Below are positions 1 through 8,590 of a DNA stretch of 64,000 nucleotides, one piece after another. This DNA comes from Candidatus Poribacteria bacterium (lineage in GTDB: Bacteria > Poribacteria > WGA-4E > WGA-3G). The notes beneath the pieces were generated by a model that was not told where the DNA came from, searched no databases, and saw only the letters and a program-made list of their open reading frames with translations. A program made the translations under genes and the position numbers. Position 1 is the first letter of the stretch. Each line of letters starts with the position of its first letter. The stretch spans positions 62,001 to 126,000 of the forward strand of contig JAJDWA010000032.1 of NCBI GenBank assembly GCA_022825825.1, written 5' to 3'.

Positions 1-635
1 CCGAGTATCGCAGGAATTGAGAGTATGAAGGAATATTCTGCAGCAGTTTTAGCCGGAATCCCCAAGAATAATGCGAGCGAAATTGTTGTCCCAGAACGGG
101 AGATGCCGGGGGTAATAGCACATCCTTGGGCAATACCGATTAGTGGTGCGTGCCACGTTTTCACTTCGCTATTTGAGGAATTAGCACCATCCGTGTTCTC
201 TGGACGTAACCGAGGCAATTGAAGAATGATACCAGTCAGAATTAGCATAATGCTCACGATAAGCACTTTGTCGAAAAAAGATTCCAACTGCGTCTTAAAC
301 AGCACTGCGATAATACCTGTCGGAATAGATCCAAGCAAAATCAACCAGATAAACCTGAGTTCATCCGAAGTATTCAGCGTGGCAATAGGTTTCCGATAAA
401 ACTCCGTCTTCCCAAGCGTTGATAATCCACCAACCACTAATCTTCCTATTGCGCCACGATATGCAACAACTATAGCGGCTAATGTCCCTACATGTAGCAT
501 CACATCAAAAAAGACGAGTGGTTCTTTTAGTCCAAGGTATTGCTGCGCTAAGACGAGGTGTCCTGAACTACTAACGGGTAGAAATTCGGTTAAACCTTGT
601 AAAATGCCGAGAAAAATCGCTTGAAGAAATGTCAT
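1..635 (-). CDS. uppP: Undecaprenyl-diphosphatase UppP (BacA), 3' end cut by window edge
   Basis: This integral membrane phosphatase recycles undecaprenyl pyrophosphate to the monophosphate carrier used for peptidoglycan and O-antigen building. Translating the minus strand from the ATG at 633-635 gives 211 codons without a stop to the window edge. The start reads MTFLQAIFLGILQGLTEFLP followed by VSSSGHL, the glutamate-rich QGxTEFLPxSSSGH signature. The second family motif, PGISRSGTT, lies near the truncated end. Several hydrophobic segments fit the usual 8-TM topology. The start is 7 nt downstream of the stop of the upstream oxygenase gene, so the two are probably cotranscribed. The family is certain; only the C-terminal part is missing. 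Confidence 0.93.
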   Translation of the reverse strand, partial: MTFLQAIFLGILQGLTEFLPVSSSGHLVLAQQYLGLKEPLVFFDVMLHVGTLAAIVVAYRGAIGRLVVGGLSTLGKTEFYRKPIATLNTSDELRFIWLILLGSIPTGIIAVLFKTQLESFFDKVLIVSIMLILTGIILQLPRLRPENTDGANSSNSEVKTWHAPLIGIAQGCAITPGISRSGTTISLALFLGIPAKTAAEYSFILSIPAIL

Positions 636-642
636 AATGCAT

Positions 643-1452
643 TTACGCCTGACGAAATCCGGTCTCTGTGCGATGCCAATTCTGTGCTTGGTCAGGGTGA
701 CGAAACGGTATATTTCTACCCAATAACTGTTTTAGCACATCGCTTTCACCTGCTAACGCATCATCAGTTAGCTGCCGTGGCATATCCTCTTGTGGATAGA
801 TGACAGAGCGATTATACATACCGAGCAACCCAACACGCGGGGCATCCGTGGTGTTTGGCAGACACTGATGCCAAATTGCACCGTTTGTGAATAGAATAGA
901 ACCTTTCGGCGCGATAGCAACATTCATCTCAAGTCCTTCTGCTTCACCCAATTCCGGGCGGCGCAGCGTTTTATGTGAACCCGCAATACATGCTGTTGCA
1001 CCGTTTTCTGCTGTGAAATCATCTAACATCCACACTGTTTGCCCTGTTAGTGAGCCGGATGGAAACGGGGCTTGCATCGCCCAATACGGGTAGTCAATAT
1101 GCCAACCACCTGCAGGCGCACCGGGCCCGACGATGTTCGCTGTGAATGTAGACGCAATCATATCTTCACCGAGCATCCGTTTCCACACTGCGACCACGGT
1201 CGGATGTTGAATCAGCCTCCGAAAGACAGGCGATTTGCCCACAATCGCCCAGACGCGCCGAATTTTGCCATCACCATAACTGTGGTCATATCCATTCTCG
1301 ATGTCTTCGTTCACCATTTCCCAGATTGCTTCACGCGCCTCATCTGCTTCCTCAGATGAAATCACATTCTCAACAATGTGAAAGCCAACTTCGCGCAGGT
1401 CATGTTCAACAAGGTCAAGCCTTTCTGAATTTAATGCTGATTTAATGTTCAT
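643..1452 (-). CDS. Phytanoyl-CoA dioxygenase (PhyH) family Fe(II)/2-oxoglutarate oxygenase
   Basis: A 269-residue protein of the PhyH superfamily. Visible iron ligands are H118 and D120 (WHIDYPYW) and the distal H195 (GAIWHQCLPN), with R206 as the likely 2-oxoglutarate carboxylate anchor. Family members hydroxylate unactivated C-H bonds of small molecules using Fe(II), O2 and 2-oxoglutarate. The substrate cannot be read from sequence. It is one of three such genes in the window (the others start at 35154 and 44786), and they are clearly different subfamilies. It lies between an epimerase gene and uppP on the same strand; the 17-nt gap to the upstream epimerase suggests one transcript. Soluble, no signal peptide. 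Confidence 0.85.
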   Translation of the reverse strand: MNIKSALNSERLDLVEHDLREVGFHIVENVISSEEADEAREAIWEMVNEDIENGYDHSYGDGKIRRVWAIVGKSPVFRRLIQHPTVVAVWKRMLGEDMIASTFTANIVGPGAPAGGWHIDYPYWAMQAPFPSGSLTGQTVWMLDDFTAENGATACIAGSHKTLRRPELGEAEGLEMNVAIAPKGSILFTNGAIWHQCLPNTTDAPRVGLLGMYNRSVIYPQEDMPRQLTDDALAGESDVLKQLLGRNIPFRHPDQAQNWHRTETGFRQA

Positions 1453-1469
1453 ATTGTTTCTCCTCTGTA

Positions 1470-2462
1470 CTATCGGATACGCGATAGATTGCGAATCGCC
1501 TCAATAACCCGATCCTCTAAGTCATCTGCATCGCTATCAGGTACTCGATTGTGTTTATCCATCCATGCAATATTTTCTGCCACGCTATCAGTTACTGGAA
1601 TTTGTGGGCTAAATTCGGGTAACGCTGCTGCTAATTTTTCATGACTGAAAATCTGTGTATGTCCGAAGTTACCCCGCAGTCCACTAAACCGTTCTGGCGC
1701 GATCGAAATAAGTGTTTCTTGGGATACATGCACAATTTCTATGTCAACACCGAGTGCTTCCGCAGCCGCGCGGTGCCACTCATCCCACGTACGTGCTTGC
1801 GGATGTACTATATTGTATATTTCACCAAAACATTCGGATTTGCCAAGTATTTCTGCGAAAGCAACACCTGCGTCTCGTGATGCCAAGAATTGAAAATAGT
1901 TTAATCCATCGCCTGCAGAGAGGATCGGTTTACCTTTCCGCAACCGGTCAATCCAGTTGCCGTCTCCTCCTACCTGCCGAAGAAGGTTCATACCCGGTCC
2001 GTGGGTATAAGATGGTTTGAAAATAGTAACAGGAAATCCATCGCGAGCATGCGCTGCAAGCAGAAAATCGTCTGCAGCGACTTTTCCGAGCCCGTATCCC
2101 GATGTGCCTTGCAACGGTGCCGTTTCTGGTAGATTAATCCCACTGAAAGGTGGCCCATAGGTCATCACGGTGGAGCAATGGACAAAGTGTCCGACGCGTC
2201 CCTGACATGCACGCAGTGCAGACGCTGCGTCTTCAGCATTGAAACTAATCATATCAATAACGGCATCCCAGTTTTCTGCACTAACTTTCGCCTCAAAATC
2301 GTCGCGATGTTGTCGATCGCCGATAATCACACGGACATTTGGCGGCGGTGGGTCAACATGCTGCCCGCGGTTAAATAACACAACTTCGTGATTCCGGTTT
2401 AGCAGTGCCGCCACAATTCCACGGCTGATGTTGCCTGTCCCTCCGATAACTAAGACTTTCAT
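1470..2462 (-). CDS. NAD(P)-dependent epimerase/dehydratase (extended SDR)
   Basis: A 330-residue extended short-chain dehydrogenase. The N-terminus has the Rossmann motif GGTGNIS (residues 7-13), close to the GxxGxxG pattern. A later YGLGKVAADD segment supplies the Tyr-x3-Lys catalytic pair. The GGTGNISR start and overall length resemble the epimerase/reductase group related to isoflavone reductases and chloroplast stem-loop-binding proteins. No substrate is inferred. Its ATG overlaps the stop of the upstream TaqI-like specificity gene in an ATGA, indicating translational coupling or at least cotranscription, although the functions look unrelated. No signal peptide or membrane segment. Confidence 0.82.
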   Translation of the reverse strand: MKVLVIGGTGNISRGIVAALLNRNHEVVLFNRGQHVDPPPPNVRVIIGDRQHRDDFEAKVSAENWDAVIDMISFNAEDAASALRACQGRVGHFVHCSTVMTYGPPFSGINLPETAPLQGTSGYGLGKVAADDFLLAAHARDGFPVTIFKPSYTHGPGMNLLRQVGGDGNWIDRLRKGKPILSAGDGLNYFQFLASRDAGVAFAEILGKSECFGEIYNIVHPQARTWDEWHRAAAEALGVDIEIVHVSQETLISIAPERFSGLRGNFGHTQIFSHEKLAAALPEFSPQIPVTDSVAENIAWMDKHNRVPDSDADDLEDRVIEAIRNLSRIR

Positions 2463-3829
2463 TTGTTAGTTTCCTCTTCTATTAACTTAATTTCTCCGGA
2501 TGTTAATTTGTATAGATCATATATCAACTTGTCCAGCTCTTCTTCAAGGTCAGGAACGTCTGCACTATTAAAATCGTCTAATATCAGTTCAACGAGATCT
2601 GATATTTCAGTTTTCTGTGTTTCTGTTATAGCTACTATAGGAAAATCCTTTAGGTTAGTTTTATTTAGGGTTGCCTTCTCATCTTTCTTGCTCCATTTAG
2701 TCTTTGCATACCATTCAAAAAACTTACTATTCAAAATTGCAAGTAGAGACAAATCGTCTGTCCGTATACAGTGTACGAACCCATTTACAACAATAGCGTC
2801 CGACTCGTCATAAAATGCTAATATCGGAGGTTTATTGTAAAAAAAGATTTTAGGACCATTAAATTCAGGATAATGTTCGCGCTGTGAGAGTTCCCAATAA
2901 AATTCACCTTTGCAACTCTGACGATTCTTTAAATCGTTTTTATATTCATTTAGATGATTGAAAATTGCTGGATAGGTTTGTTCAAAAATTTCCTCCGCCT
3001 CTAATTCGCTTCTTGCATTAGACCATGGCCACTTCTTAAATTTGCTGCTTGGGATCCATATTAGACGTTTTAGTTCCGATTTCCATCGACTTTCTTGAAA
3101 TTTGCCTACTTTTGACTCTATTATATCGTCACTTTTAGGATCCTCATTAATCAACTCTTGGTGTTTGGATTTTTCTATCACAAACGCTTTATTACAACCG
3201 GTATTAATACCTTTGTGGATTTCCCAGTATGTGCTTAATGGCGTTCCTATGTTTTCCAGTTTTTCTAATAAATTCTCAATCGAGAATGATTTCCCCGCAG
3301 GCATCACTGATTCATTGTTCTGTTTGTCTGTAGATACATCAGGGAATATGGTATCACAGATTTCATGTTCTGAACGGATGTTGATAAAGGTATTATCTTG
3401 CGTCCACTGCAATATGTTTAGCACAATGGAATGCCATTCTCCTTCTATCTCAAAATCATTTAAATAGGCAAAAGCAGTGGGTTGAAAATGTCTATTTACA
3501 CAGAAAAATCTTAAATCTGCAGGATTACGTCCCCATCGTCCCAAACTTTGTGCAACATTACGTAAAATCAGGGCAGGTGTAGCTTCACCTTTGCATCTGA
3601 CTATAAATATACCAGAAGGTTGTCCTGAAGATATGCTGATTTCTTGACAATCTAAAACTTGATCTGCCATGTATCCATTGAATCCAAGTGCAAAATTTGA
3701 AAAATTTGAGGTAATCTCTTCAAAATTTAGACCTTCAGGAATCGGCAAATTCAGTTTTTCCTTCAAAAATTTCATTAAACTACTTTCATCATAGATTTTT
3801 TGAATATCGTCTCGTGTTATTTTTATCAT
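2459..3829 (-). CDS. TaqI-like specificity-domain protein without methyltransferase core (type IIG R-M derived)
   Basis: A 456-residue protein. Residues about 200-430 resemble the TaqI-like C-terminal specificity domain of type IIG restriction-modification enzymes: IHKGINTGCNKAF at 204-216, the IWIPSSKF segment, and LNSKFFEWYAKTKWS followed by KDFPI near the end. Residues 1-165 form a separate domain (SLGRWGRNPADLRFF, WHSIVLNILQWTQDNT) recalling the N-terminal part of large type IIG proteins. No NPPY and no SAM-binding FxGxG motif is present, so the catalytic methylase core is absent. Acidic and charged C-terminal tail. A decayed copy of the last ~95 codons lies just upstream (4051-4345). Either an internally deleted R-M gene or a DNA-recognition subunit acting with a partner elsewhere. 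Confidence 0.6.
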   Translation of the reverse strand: MIKITRDDIQKIYDESSLMKFLKEKLNLPIPEGLNFEEITSNFSNFALGFNGYMADQVLDCQEISISSGQPSGIFIVRCKGEATPALILRNVAQSLGRWGRNPADLRFFCVNRHFQPTAFAYLNDFEIEGEWHSIVLNILQWTQDNTFINIRSEHEICDTIFPDVSTDKQNNESVMPAGKSFSIENLLEKLENIGTPLSTYWEIHKGINTGCNKAFVIEKSKHQELINEDPKSDDIIESKVGKFQESRWKSELKRLIWIPSSKFKKWPWSNARSELEAEEIFEQTYPAIFNHLNEYKNDLKNRQSCKGEFYWELSQREHYPEFNGPKIFFYNKPPILAFYDESDAIVVNGFVHCIRTDDLSLLAILNSKFFEWYAKTKWSKKDEKATLNKTNLKDFPIVAITETQKTEISDLVELILDDFNSADVPDLEEELDKLIYDLYKLTSGEIKLIEEETNK

Positions 3830-3941
3830 ATAAATCTCCTGTCAGTCTGCTACTCAGAATTGTTGTTCACCCGTACAACTGTCCTGTTACGGTTCCACCG
3901 TGAAAAAGGCATACCACCGAATCTGCTAAAATTGCAGTGTA

Positions 3942-3979
3942 AAACCCAAAGTTGGACCACTATTCACTGTTTTGGGTTT
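3942..3979. repeat. Inverted repeat AAACCCAAA / TTTGGGTTT
   Basis: A perfect 9-bp inverted repeat (3942-3950 and 3971-3979) with a 20-nt loop lies between the TaqI-like gene and its decayed copy. No T-run follows on the minus strand, so a terminator is doubtful. The surrounding 3830-4050 stretch holds no ORF I can support. Confidence 0.35.
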
Positions 3980-4050
3980 ATAAACGTGAATCTTAAATTT
4001 AAATATCTTTAATCATTGTTTAGTTGTAACACACTACTCTTATATTAAAC

Positions 4051-4345
4051 TCACGTTTGGCTAGTTTCCTCTTCTATTAACTTAATTTCTGCGGATGTTA
4101 ATTTGTATAAATCGTATACCAATTGGTTTATCTCTTCTTCAAGGTCAGGTACATCAGAATCATCAAGTATCTGCTTTACCAGAAGAGAAAGTTCCATTTT
4201 TATTTTTTCGTTGGGTTACAATCGGAACTTTCACCATGTTTGCTATTGTGAAATACAGGTTGGATCTTTCGGCATAAATTTTAAACTTGGTTCGGGCATA
4301 CCATCCGAAAAGTGTGCTGCTCAAAACTCCTTATCGGAAACGCAT
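4051..4345 (-). pseudogene. Decayed C-terminal copy of the TaqI-like specificity gene
   Basis: Minus-strand translation gives SSTLFGWYARTKFK, then VKVPIV in one frame, and LVKQILDDSDVPDLEEE, INQLVYDLYKLTS and AEIKLIEEETSQT to a stop at 4051 in another. These match in order LNSKFFEWYAKTKW, KDFPIV, LVELILDDFNSADVPDLEEE, LDKLIYDLYKLTSGEIKL and IEEETNK at the end of the intact neighbour (2459-3829). The two DNA stretches are also visibly similar (for example 4064-4130 against 2467-2533). The frame break between VPIV and LVKQ and the lack of any upstream coding sequence show it is a remnant. A second, divergent type IIG gene probably stood here and was mostly deleted. The 4346-4474 stretch up to gatB shows nothing recognisable. 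Confidence 0.8.
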
Positions 4346-4474
4346 AAAGCAGAGGCATCTCTTAGCGTCCAAGACGTGCTGCTTGCGCTGAATATGCACT
4401 GGTTCAAAGCCAAACATCTCACACGCGGGTTGATGGTTGCTTATTTACGACAATGTTTTTGGGCGAGTACCGAT

Positions 4475-5920
4475 TCAATCCGTTGATAAAACCCGCGTCA
4501 AAATCTGATTTACAAGCTGCGGATTCGCCTTTCCACGGGTTGCCTTCATTACCTGACCGACAAGAAATCCGATGGCTTTCTTCGTGCCATCGCGATAATC
4601 TTGAGCAGGGCCAGGGTTTTCCTCAATCACCTGTAACACGATTGCCTCAATTTCAGAGGTGTCGGTAATCTGGGACAATCCTTTTTCTTCAACAATCTGA
4701 TTGGGCATTTTGCCGGTTTCAAAGGCATCATCCAACACAGATTTGGCAATCTTACCGCTGATCGTCCTATTATCTATTAACTGAATAAGTTCATTGAGAT
4801 GTGCTGGAGTAGTCTTTGAGTCTTGAATATCAATTTCTGCTGTGTTCAGTAGACGGGTAAGATCGCCCATAATCCAGTTTGCACAGGTTGTCGGTTCTCC
4901 GCTAAGTTGTGCTGCTTCGTCAAAGAAATCTGCTATTTGTCGGGTGGTAGTGAGGAATTCAGCGTTTTCGGGTGAGATGTCGTAGTCCGTAATAAATCTT
5001 TTGCGGCGGGTAGCGGGGAGTTCCGGGAGTGTCGGTTGAACTTCATCAATCCATTCATCATCTATCTGAACGTGAACCAGATCAGGTTCAGGAAAATAAC
5101 GATAGTCGTCCGCTTCTTCTTTACCACGCATTGCAACTGTCTTACCTGTCCTTGCATCAAACAGCAAGGTTTCTTGAACCACCTCGCCCCCAGAATCAAG
5201 GATCCGCGCTTGCCGTTTCACTTCATAATCCATTGCATCAAGCAGTTCCTGAAACGAGTTTTTGTTTTTAATTTCAGTGCGCGTTCCCAATTCTTGACTG
5301 CCTCGCGGACGTAGCGATATATTCGGTTCACAACGCAGGCTGCCCTCCTCCATGTTGCAATCGCTTACCTCAATGTATTCTAAAATCTCTTTGACAGCGC
5401 GGCAGTAGGCGATCGCTTCTTCAGGAGAATGGATTTCTGGTTCACTTACAATTTCCATGAGAGGCACACCTGCACGATTGAAATCCATAAAACTTCGGGT
5501 GGGGTCATTTGTAACTTCGGCATGAATAGATTTTCCTGCATCCTCTTCCAGGTGAATTCTTCGTAGTGCAACGGTCTTGGATTGTCCATCAAATTCAAAC
5601 GTTACTTCACCATTTTTACACAACGGGAGATCATATTGCGAAATCTGATAGTTTTTTGGGAGATCAGGGTAGAAATAGTTTTTCCGATCAAATTTACTGT
5701 AGGTTGTTATTTCACAATTCATCGCTAAACCCGCACGAACAGTGAACTCCAACGCGCGTCGATTGATCACTGGTAGTGTTCCCGGCATTCCTAAACAGAT
5801 TGGACATGTACAATCATTTGCGGATGCCCCAAAAGTATAAGCACAGTTGCAAAATAACTTACTTTTTGTGCATAATTCTGCGTGGATTTCCAAACCGATT
5901 ACTATTTCATATTTTTCCAT
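4475..5920 (-). CDS. gatB: Asp-tRNA(Asn)/Glu-tRNA(Gln) amidotransferase subunit B
   Basis: A 481-residue GatB, the kinase/transamidase subunit of the GatCAB complex that converts Glu-tRNA(Gln) and Asp-tRNA(Asn) to their amidated forms. The N-terminus YEIVIGLEIHAELCTKSKLF is diagnostic. The cysteine-rich CTCPICLGMPGTLPVIN follows, then DFNRAGVPLMEIVSEPE and the ATRRKRF linker, with the C-terminal YqeY-like helical domain ending IGFLVGQVMKATRGKANPQ. Length is normal. gatA and gatC are not in the window. Downstream lies the R-M remnant; upstream is a palindromic repeat cluster, so the gene is probably expressed alone. Confidence 0.96.
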   Translation of the reverse strand: MEKYEIVIGLEIHAELCTKSKLFCNCAYTFGASANDCTCPICLGMPGTLPVINRRALEFTVRAGLAMNCEITTYSKFDRKNYFYPDLPKNYQISQYDLPLCKNGEVTFEFDGQSKTVALRRIHLEEDAGKSIHAEVTNDPTRSFMDFNRAGVPLMEIVSEPEIHSPEEAIAYCRAVKEILEYIEVSDCNMEEGSLRCEPNISLRPRGSQELGTRTEIKNKNSFQELLDAMDYEVKRQARILDSGGEVVQETLLFDARTGKTVAMRGKEEADDYRYFPEPDLVHVQIDDEWIDEVQPTLPELPATRRKRFITDYDISPENAEFLTTTRQIADFFDEAAQLSGEPTTCANWIMGDLTRLLNTAEIDIQDSKTTPAHLNELIQLIDNRTISGKIAKSVLDDAFETGKMPNQIVEEKGLSQITDTSEIEAIVLQVIEENPGPAQDYRDGTKKAIGFLVGQVMKATRGKANPQLVNQILTRVLSTD

Positions 5921-5951
5921 GAATTCACTCTCATTTTAGCAGCATGCTATA

Positions 5952-6255
5952 ATACCAAATTAACTGGATTTATCTTGTTTTATTGGTATTAGGTGTGGTT
6001 AGGAAACCACACTGTAGGCGTCAATTTAGCGGTCTGCCCCTGTGGTAGGCGCGTTTTCTAAACGCGCCGGTGTCAATTTGAGCTTGAAAACACGGCGCGT
6101 TTTCTAAACGCGCCTACTAAAACTTAGGATCCGGTGCGGTTAGGAAACCGCCCCTACCGAGTGAGGCGTTTTAAACGTTATTATCTCCTTAAATTGACGC
6201 CTATGGTGTGATTAGGAAACCACACCTACCAAGACGAATCGCGTTAATTTGGTAT
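5952..6255. repeat. Compound palindromic cluster with nested terminal inverted repeats
   Basis: About 300 bp between gatB and the aldo/keto reductase. The outer ends are a perfect 13-bp inverted repeat, ATACCAAATTAAC at 5952-5964 and its complement at 6243-6255. Inside is a perfect 14-bp inverted repeat, TAGGCGTCAATTTA at 6015-6028 and complement at 6190-6203. Five hairpins sit within: around 5993-6012, 6048-6068 and 6094-6114 (identical 21-mers with stem GGCGCGTTT), 6133-6154 and 6205-6226 (core TTAGGAAA). This looks like nested non-autonomous mobile repeats. Related single copies occur at 19603, 29102, 48136 and 53622. Confidence 0.8.
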
Positions 6256-6326
6256 AAGAAACAGCGCGAGTATCCGCCTTAAGATGCAAGGCAGGACATC
6301 TCGCGCTACAATACAATAATAATCTG

Positions 6327-7100
6327 TTATAAGCCCTTCTCCGACAATTCATTTACAACGGCTACGTTTGCTTCCACTTCAGCCTGAGAAGTCATGCCGA
6401 TAGTCATGGCGTGGACACATGGCAATCCCATCACAAATTCGATCGCCTCGCGTTGATCATCTGCGTCTTTTGCCAACTTACCCATGCCTAAAACTTTCAT
6501 GCCGTAGATGCCTTTTCCAACAAACGCCATCTGTTCCATTGTTCGGATAACATCGGCAGGCGATGCGTCCATTGAAACGCCCGAATGATTAATCCGTGCC
6601 AACACAACTTCAACCCATTCTGTCATAGCGGATGTTTGGAACGCGCCGAAATCGTGGCAAGAGACACCGTGTGCACGAATTAACCCTTGCTCTTTACAAC
6701 GCGTGAGGGCTTCCATCGCATCCGGATAGCGGTTCGGCCAATCTACCTGTGTGAGACAGTGCAGCAACACAATGTCCACATAGTCTGAGTCGATCTCTTT
6801 GAGAAACCGCTTCACATCTGCTTCAACAGTCTCGCGTGTGCGGGATACCGTCTTTGTAGTAATAGTGACACTGCTCCGTGGCACATGTTTTAACGTCTCC
6901 TTGATATGCGGATGGCTGCCATACTGGTCGGCAGAATCCCAAAATGTAACGCCATTTTCGTGTGCAAACAAAAGCAAATCACGTAAACCTTCAAACCCTA
7001 AATCCGTTTGATTTGAACGTCCATTCCAACCGTTCGACCCTGTCCCAATTGAGAGCCGTGAAACATCTAAACCTGTTTTCCCAAGTGCTACAATTTCCAT
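6327..7100 (-). CDS. Aldo/keto reductase
   Basis: A 257-residue NAD(P)H-dependent oxidoreductase of the aldo/keto reductase superfamily. The ATG at 7098-7100 (MEIVALGKTGLDVSRLSIGT) is preferred over an in-frame upstream start because a GAGAGGAG ribosome site lies just before it. The N-terminal LGKTGLDVSRLSIGTG is the usual AKR beginning; FWDSADQYGSH gives the catalytic Asp and Tyr, and DYVDIVLLHCL supplies the His region. The protein ends a little short of typical 300-330-residue members. It has its own promoter (7139-7167) and no operon partner. Substrate unknown. Confidence 0.88.
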   Translation of the reverse strand: MEIVALGKTGLDVSRLSIGTGSNGWNGRSNQTDLGFEGLRDLLLFAHENGVTFWDSADQYGSHPHIKETLKHVPRSSVTITTKTVSRTRETVEADVKRFLKEIDSDYVDIVLLHCLTQVDWPNRYPDAMEALTRCKEQGLIRAHGVSCHDFGAFQTSAMTEWVEVVLARINHSGVSMDASPADVIRTMEQMAFVGKGIYGMKVLGMGKLAKDADDQREAIEFVMGLPCVHAMTIGMTSQAEVEANVAVVNELSEKGL

Positions 7101-7138
7101 CACAATTCTCCTCTCTGTCAATATGACTTTGAAACTAA

Positions 7139-7167
7139 AGTATACCATATTTTTTCAAATCTGGCAA
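7139..7167 (-). promoter_or_regulatory. Sigma-70-like promoter of the aldo/keto reductase
   Basis: On the minus strand TTGCCA (7162-7167) and TATACT (7139-7144) are separated by 17 nt, placing the start point about 30 nt before the AKR start codon at 7100. Confidence 0.65.
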
Positions 7168-7289
7168 ACAAAATCTGTTACCTCCATGATATTAACTATA
7201 GATATAAACTCATTTCAGCAATTGAATGCCTCTGATTTTATCATCCCAGTGGTGGAAACAGACTCCATAATTAATAATTTTGTTGGATA

Positions 7290-7318
7290 TTGCACATTAT
7301 AGAGAATAATGATATAAT
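7290..7318 (+). promoter_or_regulatory. Promoter of argG placing transcription start at the ATG
   Basis: TTGCAC (7290-7295), a 17-nt spacer and a perfect TATAAT (7313-7318). The expected start point, 6-7 nt after the -10 box, coincides with the argG ATG at 7325. With no Shine-Dalgarno sequence present, this predicts a leaderless transcript. Confidence 0.7.
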
Positions 7319-7324
7319 TTCGCT

Positions 7325-8563
7325 ATGAATATACATCAATTAAAAGGAAAAACCGTCGGTGCAGCAGTCTCAGGCGGTCTTGATAGCTGCACAATTACGA
7401 AGTGGTTAGTTGATAATGGCGTTAACGTTGTCTGCTTTACAGCGGACCTCGGACAACCCGATGAGCGAGACGTTGAAGAGATTCGGGAGCGGATGTTGGC
7501 ATGTGGTGCCCAAGAAGCGGTCATCGTTGATGCAAAGGATGCCCTCGCTGAGGCGGGGCTCCGTCTCATTCAGTGTCAGGCAATGTATGAAGGTGGATAT
7601 TGGAACACGACTGGCATCGCTCGACATGTCACGGTGAAGGCACTGTTGCCAGAGATGGGAAAACGTGATATTTCTATCTTGACGCATGGCTGTACAGGAC
7701 GCGGAAACGACCAAGTTCGGTTTCAACTTGCGACTAACATGCTTAATCCGAATTTTTCTGTTTACGCACCGTGGCGGGATGCCGAATTTCTCAAACGATT
7801 CGGCGGCAGAAAAGAGATAATAGATTTCTGCCAAGAACACGGCTTACCAATTACCGCTACGCATGAAAAACCTTATTCTACAGATGCGAATTTGTTGGGA
7901 CTAACACATGAAGCGGGCAGGTTAGAATCACTCAAAACACCCGCGGGGTTTATTACACCGGGGATGGGTGTACATCCGAAGGATGCACCAGATGATATTG
8001 AACACTTCACCGTTACGTTTGCACGCGGAATACCTGTAGAAGTCAACGGGAGTCCTTGCACATCCTTGATGAGTTTGCTGGAGGCAAATCGAATTGGTGG
8101 CCGAAATGGAGTCGGTATCGGGATTCATACTGTTGAAAACCGATTTGTAGGGATTAAGAGCCGTGGTGTTTATGAATCTCCGGGAATGGAATTATTAGGC
8201 AAGTGTTATGAGTATTTACTCCAACTGCTTTTAGATAGGCGTGCCCGCAGACATTTTGATGGCGTGGCATCTACAATCGCTGAGCAGATTTATCAAGGTT
8301 ACTGGTTTGATGCTGCCACGCAAGCATTGTTGGCATCAATTGAACCTTTGACGCGTTTGGCAAGTGGGACAATTACGGTGGCACTGTATAAAGGGAATGT
8401 AGCATTTCATGCTGCAACTGGTGTCCCGCATTCACTGTACTCAGAAGAGACAGCATCAATGGAGGCAATTGGGGATTTCGACCACGCGGATTCGGAAGGG
8501 TTTTTAGCTGTGCTTGGGGTTGGTGCACGCGCTTCTGCTATTGCTGGGCAGACAGAGGAGTAG
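7325..8563 (+). CDS. argG: Argininosuccinate synthase
   Basis: A 412-residue ArgG that condenses citrulline and aspartate with ATP to argininosuccinate, the penultimate step of arginine synthesis. The P-loop-like AVSGGLDSCT (residues 14-23) is the N-type ATP-pyrophosphatase motif, followed by FTADLGQPDE. THGCTGRGNDQVRF and the KPYSTDANLLG segment are strongly conserved family signatures. The length is typical of the family. The gene is monocistronic: MoxR downstream is convergent. No ribosome site precedes the ATG, and the promoter sits immediately upstream. Other arginine genes are not in the window. Confidence 0.96.
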   Translation: MNIHQLKGKTVGAAVSGGLDSCTITKWLVDNGVNVVCFTADLGQPDERDVEEIRERMLACGAQEAVIVDAKDALAEAGLRLIQCQAMYEGGYWNTTGIARHVTVKALLPEMGKRDISILTHGCTGRGNDQVRFQLATNMLNPNFSVYAPWRDAEFLKRFGGRKEIIDFCQEHGLPITATHEKPYSTDANLLGLTHEAGRLESLKTPAGFITPGMGVHPKDAPDDIEHFTVTFARGIPVEVNGSPCTSLMSLLEANRIGGRNGVGIGIHTVENRFVGIKSRGVYESPGMELLGKCYEYLLQLLLDRRARRHFDGVASTIAEQIYQGYWFDAATQALLASIEPLTRLASGTITVALYKGNVAFHAATGVPHSLYSEETASMEAIGDFDHADSEGFLAVLGVGARASAIAGQTEE

Positions 8564-8590
8564 CGGTAATCGTTTTAACTGCTTTCTGAA

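Noticed and set aside
4346..4474. Further R-M remnant between the decayed copy and gatB
   Set aside because: None of the frames gives a stretch similar to the intact specificity gene or to a methylase.
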